A stretch of 64,000 nt of DNA from positions 3,720,001 through 3,784,000 of the forward strand of contig CANUEZ040000183.1 of assembly GCA_948099385.1 (NCBI GenBank), read 5' to 3'. The notes below the pieces were generated by a model. That model ran no database searches. It was not told the DNA's origin and was given only the letters and a program-made list of their open reading frames with translations. Shown in pieces: positions 48,501-58,220 of the stretch. The stretch is from Fasciola hepatica. Taxonomy: Eukaryota; Platyhelminthes; Trematoda; Plagiorchiida; Fasciolidae. The translations under genes were made by a program, and so were the position numbers. Position 1 is the stretch's first letter. Every line of letters begins with the position of its first letter.

Positions 48501-49204
48501 AGAAAAATCAATGCTCTTAGGGCAATGAGGGAATAAGCAAGCACTTTGTGAACCATTTTATCTTTTTTTTTTGCCAGTTTAATTTCTTCATTCAGCCTCG
48601 AGTTGATGGACAGACTTTTCGATAACTGATGATCACTGTCGGAATCGTGAAGGGGCCTGCATTTTACAGAATTTTTCTTTAATTCCAATTCGGGCAGTAA
48701 ATCAGAGCAGTGGTTTGGTTATCTGGCTAGCTGTTGCGACTATCCCGATGTCTAGGGCTGTCACTCTGGCGGAAACTTAGTCTCGCTAGCTCTACGCACG
48801 ATACGGGCAGAACAAGCCTACGGGCAGTAAAGCAAATCCCGTTCGAATAACCGTGTTTATCGGTAATTCGTAGTTCTAAACAATACAATAAGCATAAATA
48901 TACAGCAACAAAAAGACTTACAGCCAGGTGAGAAACCAAAAACAATGGGCAGTAACTTTCCGAAAAATCGGGACAGCGCAGAAAATAAAAACGATCCACT
49001 TAGCAAGCAGCTGTGCAATCAGTAAGTCAGGAAAATCTGACCGTCACGAATCAATAAGTCAATTACAAAGGCGTGAATTAGGCTGTAGTTGCAATACTAG
49101 AGTTATTTTAAATAAATACAAATAAACCAAACCTGTGAGGCAAAAAAGAGCACGTGCCAGCAGGAATGGGCAAACCCGGCACTGGACCTGTTAGTGCAGT
49201 GGAC

Positions 49205-49290
49205 GTGTGATGGTCAATGGCCCAGTTCAGTGACAGAAACGCTGAGGTTGGGAGTTCGAGCCGCCGCTCGGTTGTACAAATGAAACACTC
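49205..49290 (+). repeat. tRNA-derived SINE-like relic
   Basis: A weak box A-like GGCCCAGTTCAGTGACAG and about 20 bases later a box B (GGGAGTTCGAGCCGCC). The spacing suits a pol III internal promoter; there is no complete cloverleaf. Confidence 0.4.
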
Positions 49291-50591
49291 AGAGAGATGG
49301 TCTTAAAGTAGAAATGTGAACCTTCGAGGAAACAATGTTATGAATAAATACGTGAACTGTTCATGTAATAGGCACCATAGAACTCGAGTGTAAACCAATA
49401 TGATACCTTAGAAACAGACAAAATACATTACAAATGTCCGAGGCTAACGATGTACATACTCATAAGCAAATGAACACAAAGAAGAAGGACCAACTCTAAT
49501 TACGAATATTAATTAACACAGATTTCAAAAGCCGTCCGAATCGAATAAACCAATTGGGTTTTTTCCCAGACCAACCACTCAGAAGAGCTGGCTGAGAATA
49601 ACAGCTGATCAAACACGTGTGTTGGCCAAGATTTGGTTATGATCAACATTCATCGTATATGAACTGCCATTTTTGTACGGATAAATCGAGATGGTTCGAA
49701 GGCAGAAATGTTTTCTTACTGGAGCTAGTGGAATGGATCAGAGCAAGAAATAATGGTTGGAAAGTGGAAATTTGCGTTTTATGCACATGAGCTGGAACAC
49801 TCCGTTCATAATCCCGAATTCGAATAGGAGAGATGCCGTGACATATTTGTGAGTATACAAGTCCAGGAGTGGCCGTCAGGCTATAAACACGGTTACCCAG
49901 TTCTTTTCACAGACCGTGGTCGAGAAAAACAAACGTTACCCACGGAACCGCCTGGTGGACGAGCCTGAATTCAGTTGAGGGTGCAATCTTGTCTCTATAC
50001 TCATGCTTGCAGTGGAACTGATTGTCGTAAGCAAAACTGGTTAACCGAATGGGATGACTAGCACACGGGTTTTGACCAGATGCGCGAACTCTTTGGTGCT
50101 TACGTGTGCATCGGCTGAAAAACTGCCTCGTTCAGTGAATATCGATCCGCAGTCATTTTGCTAAGACAGAAAATCAGCACCACTAATAACAGAGAGATGT
50201 TCGGTCGGCCAAAAGGGATTAGCAACACAACTGTATCACATCGGGTTCTGTAAGGTAGTCGAATCGACTCGTGGAAAATTAGCGTATTTTATTTCATTTT
50301 AAATCCTCTGCAGATGTTAGGTTAACATTGGAGCATGTAAAATAACAAAGTGTCAGATTAATTTAGACACAAGGATATAGAATAAGGATGATGCCTGAAA
50401 AGTGCGATTTCATTTGGAGGGATTTTGTACGCAGTATGGTGTTGACCATATGTTTGATCGATATTCTGGATTTGAAATGAACTACCTGAATTTACCTTAA
50501 GTATGAACGTTTGCACAAAGCCAGGTAAGCAGCAAGATTTTCGTGGAAATAGATATTTGTGTGTTTATGTGCGGTGTTATTAGTATTTTGT

Positions 50592-50726
50592 GTAATGGAA
50601 GATCCACTTGCATTTTTCACATCGAAAATCTGAAAGCCGTGAGCCGGAATCGAACCAGCGTCATTTCACTTACCGGGCAGACTTTCTACTTTTCGATGTG
50701 GAAAGTGCAAGTGGATTTTCCATTAC
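50592..50726. repeat. 135-bp hairpin element with a tRNA T-arm-like loop
   Basis: Two 45-base arms (50592-50636 and 50682-50726) are inverted copies differing at about six positions; both read inward from GTAATGGAA to the CTTTC/GAAAG end. The 45-base centre (50637-50681), read on the minus strand, contains GCTGGTTCGATTCCGGC, a perfect tRNA TPsiC arm with box B. No matching acceptor stem or anticodon arm exists, so it is not a tRNA gene. It resembles a MITE-like foldback with a tRNA or SINE piece in the loop. Confidence 0.8.
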
Positions 50727-50767
50727 GTAAGATTCAGGCTCCTCGTGTCGATAATAAATTCTGTCAA

Positions 50768-50800
50768 GTTATAATAATATTAATAATATTGTCATTATTG
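50768..50800. repeat. AAT/TTA-rich imperfect microsatellite
   Basis: 'ataataatattaataatatt' followed by 'gtcattattg', partly self-complementary, 42 bases after the hairpin element. Confidence 0.7.
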
Positions 50801-51529
50801 TATTATCACTAGGTGGAATATTTTTACATTTGGAACGTAAACACCAAGTAAAATCATGTGTTGTAAGTGTAAACCGGTAGACCATTTTGAGTGCCTACTT
50901 ATCTCATTTATTATTCAGTTTTGCTATTCTCACATGACAGAGAACGCGCTTGAACAATTATTCGATAATACACAGCATTGTCGAAAATGTTAGCAAGTAA
51001 ACAACTTTTTTACTTACCACGGGTAACCTTTCTGAACACTGGTTTGCAGGTTGATTTTGATTTGCTGCAATACAATACGCACGCGCTAAAGTGCCCATGT
51101 AAGGTGGGTGGTGAATTTTTGATAATGACTGGTCTAACGTTGAGCATCTACGGACCTCCAGTAGCCGGAGCACTTCAATTCACAGCCTTCCTGTTCAAAA
51201 CATTTCCTCCAAGTCTTTTCACGGAAGTTGCTGCAGAGAGTCTGTTTCGTGTACCGGTATATAATGCAACCAAGAAATCACCTGCGGTCCTAATGATATG
51301 ATTTCGTGGTTGTTAGGACTAATATGGACTTGGGGTAAAATCAACTATTTTTGTACCACGTTTGACCATTCTTGCTACGTAAACACAGGGAGTAGAACTT
51401 TGCTTGTAAGCAGTCGTCTGTAGTAGGGTGATTGGAATGACTTAAAAACACTTGAGCACAAAGTGATGGATTATCTGAAGCTTCATTGCCACCGGATCGT
51501 TCGTTGATAAATACTTTTTCCTTACTAAG

Positions 51530-52130
51530 GTGCGTGAAATAGATAGAAACTCTTACCTGTGCTGTTACATCTCACCTGATAATCAGATATCGGATGTGAT
51601 GTCGTCGTGTAGACAGAAAATCCGTTTGACTTTTGCCAATTTGGGTCACCCCTGTTTTCGTTGGGAATACCGACCACACATCAAGGATTGAGTGTGCACT
51701 GCGGTGGCTTGGTCTGTCCTTTATGCGGGTCAAAAATAGGAACTTTTAGGTTTAAAAAAATACGCGTAGACTTTCTATGTGAGCACACCACTTTTACCGC
51801 AGTATTGCTTTACTATGGTGGAAGCACGGTATCAAAAGTGCTGAGATTAGACGTCGGGTATTGGGATTCAGGGTCCAATCACTGGAGCGAGGGCTGAATT
51901 GTAACGGGTTAAGATGGCTGGAACATATGTGGCAAACGCGTGCAGATAGACTTTGTAGGGGTATGTTTTCTTAGATAGTTAGAGATTGCAGGGTGGGTTC
52001 AGTTGGTGATTCCATGATCAGTTAGGCGGGTAGGGCGTGTTTGGCCTGTAAGCAGGTGCCCACGAAACCCGCCCATCGGGGGGTTGGAGACATTAGGCGA
52101 TACGGCTAGGTGACATGGCAGTTACGTAAT
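51530..52130 (+). mobile_element. RTE-like LINE RT end and tail
   Basis: + strand pieces in order: RNSYLCCYISPDNQISDVMS with RQKIRLTFANLGH (51541-51655), FTAVLLYYGGSTVSKVLRLD (51796-51855), LRWLEHMWQTRADRLCRGMF (about 51907-51967, the RWLGHV-type block) and a tail RNPPIGGLETLGDTAR (about 52065-52110). The order and spacing match the other copies; frames differ between pieces, so it is a decayed copy. Confidence 0.7.
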
Positions 52131-52662
52131 AGCATTCGTGCCCTTTCTTCGTCGCCATAATTACCACTTAACTGTCTCCACTGCTCGGTTTCTCGTTCTG
52201 CTTCTATTCATGTCTTTCCTTTCTACTGTATGCCGCGTATTGATCAAATGCACAAAAACAGCAATGCCGATGTCATTCCTGTTTTCATTGTCCAAACAAA
52301 TGCATTGGTCAGAAGAGAAAGTTGCCGAAAGCAAGATTTTTTGCTGCGGTGTGATGCTTAGTTCCGGTAAAATAAATTGTGATCTACTGACATGATTAAA
52401 TACCACCGAAAACGGTCTTGGCACTTCATCTGTGAATAGATTTTATTTCCGATGAGCCCAAAATTCTTGGCCTCCTTGACCGGCAAGAAAGAGGTTGCCA
52501 GCTGTAACAATAGCCACGTTTCTTTTCAGAGGAAGCTCAAAGTCGGATTGTGAGGTTTGGTGTTCGGGGAGAACCTCTCATGCATCGATGTGAATGCCCA
52601 TTATTCGGTTTGATTAGATAACATATCATGTAACCATTCGAAATTTTTTCCCATAACCACAG

Positions 52663-53052
52663 ACGGAGAACAAAGGAAACCGGTTGTCAGATACCATGAC
52701 GTATCAGCAGCATCCAGTCCCGGAAACGGACGCCATCAAGGCGAAAGCTCAACAACCGACCACTACCCCTGAAAGTGAGACGTCGGAATCGACCAGCGAC
52801 GATGACGACGATGAGGATGAGGGTGAGACCGGGCGGTTGGGTCATCCGCGACCCGGACGATATAGACCAACCCCTTTGCCAACTGGTCCGGGTTCACTCA
52901 AACGACCTGTGCAGCATAGGTCATTACCAGATCTGACCACTTCAGAATTTGATCAAATGGCCCGAGAAGCTCGTGTTCCGGTTGACAGTATTATCCGATT
53001 CTATCTGCGCAAATATAACAACAGTCTAGGACTGAGTATTGTCGCGGCGAAG
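52663..53052 (+). CDS. AFDN: afadin-like exon I: acidic/proline linker and start of PDZ
   Basis: Encodes local residues 888-1017. It starts with a polar stretch, then an acidic run (STSDDDDDEDEGE, about residues 930-942) and a basic Pro-rich stretch (HPRPGRYRPTPLPTGPGS). The last 21 residues are the first PDZ strands: IIRFYLRKYNNSLGLSIVAA, where SLGLSIV is the carboxylate-binding GLGF-type loop and beta-2 strand (family: NGMGLSIVAAK). PDZ of afadin binds nectin C-termini. The acceptor is the AG ending at 52662 after a T/C-rich tract; the donor is AAG|gtgagt, strong, phase 0, cutting PDZ directly after AAK. Confidence 0.92.
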
Positions 53053-54419
53053 GTGAGTTGAGTGGCACTAGATATTGACTACGTAACGATGATCACGTGA
53101 ATACCTAGATCCAAGGAAATCATAAGATTCTGCAAAAAGGTTCCTTTCGTCTACTCTCCTCGATAACGTATGAATAAAATTCGGCAAGATAGTAATTGAT
53201 TGATTGATCTGAATGGTTGAAATCCATAGTTGCAATGGAATTTGTACCCAAGCACTAATTCCACCCACGCATTAGTACCACACGTGACCTACCTACTGAG
53301 ATCGATACGGGGCAAATTCGGTAGCGTCGGGCATACTGTTCACTCTCCTGAATCATATTAGCAACTGACATCCGCTATAGTCACCTTATAATCTGAGTGC
53401 CCTCTTCAGTGTTTCCCCGTCTGACAACGGTGTCTCCACGTGCTGAGTTAAACGGGTAATATTTTTTTGAGAATGATAAGTCAGAATTAGATTAGGTTAA
53501 ATGTAAGGGTTGTAAAATTTTTGACTTGGTCTGAGTTTGATGCAGTCGACCGATATTACCTGTTTAACTTCTCTCGATCAAGTTCCTCGTGTTGGGATTT
53601 CACGTCCGGTTATGTACTGCTCCAGGCGGACGCCCCAGGTTGAACTCAATCGACACAGCTTTTTCATGCAGTAACTTTGCGCCGACTCGACACACCACAT
53701 TGGGTTTCGTCTATCATTTTTGCGCGCAAATCTGTTGGCTCAACTGTCCATGTGGGTTTGTCGTGTTCAGCGTCTTCACTGTAACCAAACTCGTTGTGCC
53801 CGAAGAACGATGTGTCTACACGTTTTGTCTGTTAGGATTTCTAGTACAGACCCCTTACTAACCGAAACCTCGTATAGGGCGGAGGTCTGTTGCCAAGACT
53901 TACTTCACTGTGGCTGGCTCCTTGGAGAGGATAGGGAAGCTTCATGAGATCATAGGAGCTCGTTCGTCATTCGATCGAATTGGATCCAACCGAAGGGTCT
54001 ATGCAGGCCCGTTAGTACGACAGATTTTCTTCACAACTGTCGAATTGTGCAATGAGTCTCGTCCGCCTATTCAGAGGTAACTGTCTTCGCACACCGAACA
54101 ACCTATCATCGAGTATTTCTTACCTTGCTTACCCTCAACCTGGTTTAGCTAGCCTGTCTAGCGATTTTCCGTAATGTAGTCGCTGATACATGCTTCAGCT
54201 TCATGGAGTCACAGGTGAGAACTGGGCACCTGATAGAGACCTGATGGAAGAGATGGAAGATATCCCAAAGGCAAGACAGTTTACCAACTCAGATGTGGTA
54301 CTCCTATCAGACACTTCATACACATAGGCCAAGACATTCATCTGGAATAGGCAGTGCGGGTAAAAGATCGATCGCAGTGCTGGTTAGTTTCCATTGCGCA
54401 TCCGCATCTTCCCTTTTTT

Positions 54420-54940
54420 CTAGAAGGAAAAGCCTTAGTCAAGATGAACAAGTATTGTTTCCTGTGCAGTTACGTCTCACCTGGTGGTCAGATATTGGGT
54501 GAAATATTACAACGGGGTCGCCTAGTTCAGTCGTTTGTACGCCTCAGAAACGTGCCTTCGCGGATAGAAGTCACGCGAGGTATTTCGCAGCATTGCGTCT
54601 GTAAGATGGGGACACTTGGTGTTTGGCGTAGAGTTCAAAGAACCAGAGCCCGGTCCATGAAACTCATTTATTTGAACTAGGTAAAGGTGCTTTGAGATTG
54701 TGTTTTGCATGCTCATCGATAGTCTTTCTCAGTGTATGATGGGTTTCAAAGCGAGTAGTGGTGGAAGGATCGGTCGGGGTAGTCAGTCTATGATATGAAA
54801 CATGGATATGAAACCCTTACCCAATGGACTTGGTCGTTTGGGACGTATTAGGCTTTTGTGTTAACATCCAACGCATCCGATTACCGAATGTTTAAAGACA
54901 TCACGGGACTTGACTAAGGACCGCAGTCAGTGGTGAATTC
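54420..54940 (+). mobile_element. RTE-like LINE RT end and tail
   Basis: KMNKYCFLCSYVSPGGQILG (54450-54510) matches the 'YLGS-x-I-SPGG-x-I' block after the RT palm, followed in frame by a disturbed thumb region. The tail segment at 54770-54935 ('ggtagtcagtctatgatatg', 'cccaatggacttggtcg', 'aagacatcacgggacttg') is the + orientation of the repeat at 28150-28290. Confidence 0.6.
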
Positions 54941-55232
54941 TTTCTTTTTCCAGATGATTTCACCTTCTGGTCTCGGTTTCCATCTATTCTTCCGATACCA
55001 TTCGATTTCTGTCACTTTCGACTTCACACTACTTCGAAATGGCGGCAAAAACTGCGTCCTTAACAGGTTGCAGAACTGGAGTCATGCAAATTGATGTTAG
55101 ACTTCCAGTGTCTTAGTTCGACTGATCTGAAGTCAAATTAGTCAGCGCATTCCGTGCGCAAAATTTATGGCCCCTTAAAAGTATGAATCAGCTTCCTTTT
55201 GTCCTGCGGCTAATGAGTCAAAGGATATCGGA

Positions 55233-55235
<3 letters not shown>

Positions 55236-55303
<68 letters not shown>
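55236..55303. repeat. (AT)n microsatellite, 34 units
   Basis: A perfect AT run of about 68 bases. It lies at the end of the minus-strand LINE tail (55310-55600). Open frames crossing it on both strands encode only Ile-Tyr repeats. Confidence 0.95.
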
Positions 55304-55306
<3 letters not shown>

Positions 55307-55309
55307 CTC

Positions 55310-55600
55310 ATCCCTCGGGCCCAGGAATGCGAGATGCACCAACCGAGACCAGTGCAAACGTCAACCTATTCATTCTCATATACCAAGTCATGGTCTGATC
55401 CCTACGCCTCTTCTTCCTGCCACACCCTGGAAGTGCTAGTAGCGCGAGACCATGCAGACGGTGAATAAGCCCGCGTAAAACGTGTCCAAAGCACCGGAGA
55501 CTGTGTTGAGTGATAACTTCGATCACAGGATGACATAATACACCTGGCACACGATGATTGAGCTCACTGTAGCTCGCGCGGTGTTTCCATATCACTCGAG
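55310..55600 (-). mobile_element. RTE-like LINE C-terminal fragment
   Basis: The minus frame 55308-55595 contains ITQHSLRCFGHVLRGLIHRL (the 'LRWLGHVLRM'-type block with Cys-Phe for Trp-Leu), GCGRKKRRRDQTMTWYMRMN and VGASRIPGPEG, the last block before the Gly-Trp-Gly-Pro-Arg-Asp tail. It is open for 95 codons, so it is one of the better-kept tails, and is cut off at the (AT)n run. Confidence 0.7.
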
Positions 55601-55790
55601 CAATGTTTCAGAACAAGTGACCAAGATTTTCAACCGTACTCTTTGTCCCCGATATATTTAGAAAGTCACAAAAGCTTGAGGTTAAACGAAAAAAAAAACA
55701 AATTTTGTTTTATTCACCTTCTTGTCTTAATTACTTTTTTCTGTAATTGTGGTTTTGGCACTACACTCGACTATAGCTTTGGTGCATATT

Positions 55791-55835
55791 AACAATAATA
55801 ATAATAAAACACTATTATTGTTATTGTTATTATTC
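55791..55835. repeat. (AAT)n / (ATT)n inverted microsatellite
   Basis: AACAATAATAATAATAAAAC is followed directly by ACTATTATTGTTATTGTTAT, so the two halves can pair as a hairpin with a very short loop. Confidence 0.85.
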
Positions 55836-55859
55836 TAATGCCGCAGGACTGCTTTGGCC

Positions 55860-56560
55860 CAACAATGAATCTTACGGTGTCAGTGGAGGCAGCTAGCTAC
55901 GGATAAGTTATGTTATCTAGGCAACTGTATTTCAGCAGAAGGTCGCATGATCGGATGAAGTAACTTCGCGTATGCAGAAGACCCTTTCGAATAACGGTAA
56001 CCTCAGTCAACTGCAGCATTGAAGTTACATTCATTTGCTCATCATTGGTCTACTGTACCGGGACAAAACTAGGCCAGTTCCCTTTTATAACATAGAAACC
56101 AACCGGTTGCGGGTGGAAGACGTACGAAGATTTTCCGTACTTTAATATCTGTCGCTGAAGATCTGATAGAACTAAGTGAGGACACTGTACCAACTATGAT
56201 GAGGTTAGGCGTATTGTTTGGTGCATGAGTTAGGTTATTTAGTCGGACAGTATAATTCAATGCATAATAATATTAGTAATATAAATAATAATAATAATAA
56301 TAATAACTCAGTTCAGTCCTCAGTTCAATAGGCTTCGTAGTTTAATAGTCTGGATGGCTGGCCGGTGATTTTCGTATCGGTGGTAATACGAATAAAGTGA
56401 ACTTCACCATAAAATGACTGTGAGTTATGAAGACTCCGACCAATGGGCTAGGTCATATTAGACGTGTTACGCTTCCCGGTTGGCGTCTAAAATACTCACC
56501 AAATCACTGGAAAGATGCTGCAATGTGTCGCAAACAGTGACGTTCTTAAGTTTACACTTT
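55860..56560 (+). mobile_element. RTE-like LINE RT end and tail
   Basis: + strand pieces: LATDKLCYLGNCISAEGRMI (55895-55955) and then VTSRMQKT- and NNGNLSQLQH-like readings in shifted frames, ending 'LYRDKTRP' near 56070. The tail lies at 56460-56540 (RRVTLPGWRLKYSPNHWKDA, the LPGWGPRDPPxxWLET block). An AAT array (56265-56306) sits inside. Confidence 0.65.
56265..56306. repeat. (AAT)n microsatellite
   Basis: Imperfect start ('ataataatattagtaatata') then seven or more perfect AAT units. Confidence 0.9.
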
Positions 56561-56934
56561 ATTTATCTACTTGATTCCGTCATTTGTAGTTTTTTATCGT
56601 CATTATTTCCTTATCTAACTTTTTGGTTTTCAAGCAGGGCTTTTGTTCAGAAACTGCAAACAGAACCAAAGCATTCATCGCATAATGAATCGTTCTTCAA
56701 ACTGAACTTAACCGAACTTGTCGAGTTAAAATATCCTTCAGTCACAGGTGCAAGAATTAATGTTCTCCTTCTTGTATCACGGGCGAGTTAAAACTCTGAG
56801 TGCAAAACTCTTTTCTGAATATTCCCCCGCATTTGTTAAAACAAATCTAAGTCTGTGTTGGTTGATAAGGCCTCAAAACTTACTCCACGCAAAACGCCTT
56901 CCCCACTACGTCTCTCACTCTTTACTGTTTCCAG

Positions 56935-57294
56935 GCCGAAGGTCAAAAGCTGTATGGGATTTACGTCAAAGAAATTGTTCCCGGTGGTGCGGCTGCCCGA
57001 GATGGTCGTTTGGCTACTGGGGATCAAATTCTTGTCATCGGTTCATCCAGCCTCATCGGCTGCGCACAATCAGACGCCGTGGCTACCATAGCCAAACAGA
57101 GTCGAGGTGATTCCGGGATCCAGTTGACAGTGGCTCGTGGAGCGGCTAAACATCACCGTATCCTGGATCTTATTCGACCGGCAGACGCTTCACAAACAGC
57201 TTCGAAGTCATCGAATCCGACGGCCGACCCGAACGCTAAATCTAAGCATTCTTTACAACCTCCAGCTTCATTTGCCGATTTACATCAGTCTGAG
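56935..57294 (+). CDS. AFDN: afadin-like exon J: main part of the PDZ domain
   Basis: Encodes local residues 1018-1137. EGQKLYGIYVKEIVPGGAAA, DGRLATGDQILVIGSSSLIG and GIQLTVARGAAKHH are the central PDZ strands and helix: family pattern '[37 protein letters not shown]' ending in 'VTLEVAKQGAIYH'. Together with the last 21 residues of exon I this makes a complete PDZ domain of about 88 residues. A polar Ser/Ala/Pro-rich tail follows. The acceptor is gtttccag (strong) and the donor GAG|gtaaga (strong); both introns are phase 0. Confidence 0.95.
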
Positions 57295-58084
57295 GTAAGA
57301 CCGTGACAGGGAAAGAATTGATGTAACTGCTCCGTTGGAAGACATAGTCTGAGCATTCATACTGCATAATGGGTTACACAATACACACTTTAGTAAATTC
57401 CTCATCCAAAGATGATTTCTTAACTGAAAGTCTGTTGAAAAAGTGGCCTCTCGAAACAAAAGTCAGACTGCTAAGCAGCTGACAAACCTAATCCGGAAAG
57501 CACCAAAGTTGTTTATCAAGTTACTCGCCTCACCAGCTAGTTCATCTAAGGATACATCGGTCATTTCAAATAGCCAGTAGTTTGCCTACTCCTCAGTGTT
57601 TGTTGAAGATAGACTGGCCAGTCACATGTGGGTGGAGGTAGTCAGTCAATCCTAGAGTTCATTAGTCTCATCACCGTCCGTCCCCCTAGTCGAGACTGCC
57701 TAGACGAGCGATCATTTTTTGAGTGGCGTTTAGTCAGGAATGTGATGCAGTTTGTTTTATTGGTCCCGAATGTGTCATTTTCTATTAAATTTAAAATAAC
57801 GAAAGGTTGTTATCTTGTGTAGTGTTGTCCGTCATTGGATATTCATTTACCTTAGCTTGTACCTAACTGGCCATCATACAGTTTTATTACACGGTTGTGC
57901 ACGGGTGCAGTGGATGGGCTATATCCCATAACAACGAAGACGCATTGCGCTGTTAGAGATATCCAGTAACCAGACCCTGATATTTGAAGTGGTAAAGAAC
58001 CGCACAAGATCCTTATAGGCTAGGTGGAGTTGCGAGCCGGACGACATGGGACTGCTGTCTACCACGAACGCGGTCGGCGGTGGC

Positions 58085-58160
58085 GGGATTCGAAACTATG
58101 ACCTCCGAGGTGGTAAGCAAATGCCCTAAATCACTCTACTGATTAGCAGGTAGGGCAACC
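58085..58160 (-). repeat. tRNA-derived SINE relic
   Basis: Minus strand: CTAATCAGTAGAGTG (a D-arm-like box A), then CACCTCGGAGGTCATAG and TTTCGAATCCCGCC (box B and T-arm). The layout matches 27391-27461 and box B is better preserved here. Confidence 0.55.
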
Positions 58161-58220
58161 GGCTTGTATGTGGAACTTAACCTGTTTGATTCCCACTCGT
58201 AGCTTGGAAGTTGGAGGCAA
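58150..58220 (+). repeat. tRNA-like relic on the opposite strand, adjoining
   Basis: GGGCAACCGGCTTG followed by CTGTTTGATTCCCACTC has box-A/box-B-like spacing on the + strand and abuts the minus-strand relic, giving a head-to-head arrangement. Weak. Confidence 0.25.

Larger units (their letters stand above)
45556..52662 (+). other. intron 8 (about 7.1 kb)
   Basis: Runs from gttggt to ccacag. Contents: a CA/CG-rich microsatellite 46439-46483; a minus CR1/Jockey-like relic 47560-48500; a SINE relic 49205-49290; a hairpin element 50592-50726; AAT-rich sequence 50768-50800; an RTE-like copy 51530-52130. The stretches 45560-46430, 46500-47550, 48700-49200, 49300-50580 and 52140-52650 show nothing I can name. 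Confidence 0.8.
53053..56934 (+). other. intron 9 (about 3.88 kb), LINE- and microsatellite-rich
   Basis: Runs from gtgagt to tttccag. 53053-54280: nothing firmly named (the open frame 53589-53861 is Cys/Phe-rich with no domain). Then come RTE-like copies at 54420-54940 (+), 55310-55600 (-) and 55860-56560 (+), a long (AT)n at 55236-55303 and AAT arrays at 55791-55835 and 56265-56306. 56570-56930 shows only the pyrimidine tract before exon J. Confidence 0.85.

Noticed and set aside
50637..50681. A tRNA gene on the minus strand.
   Set aside because: Only the T-arm is present; no acceptor stem, D-arm or anticodon arm pairs with it.
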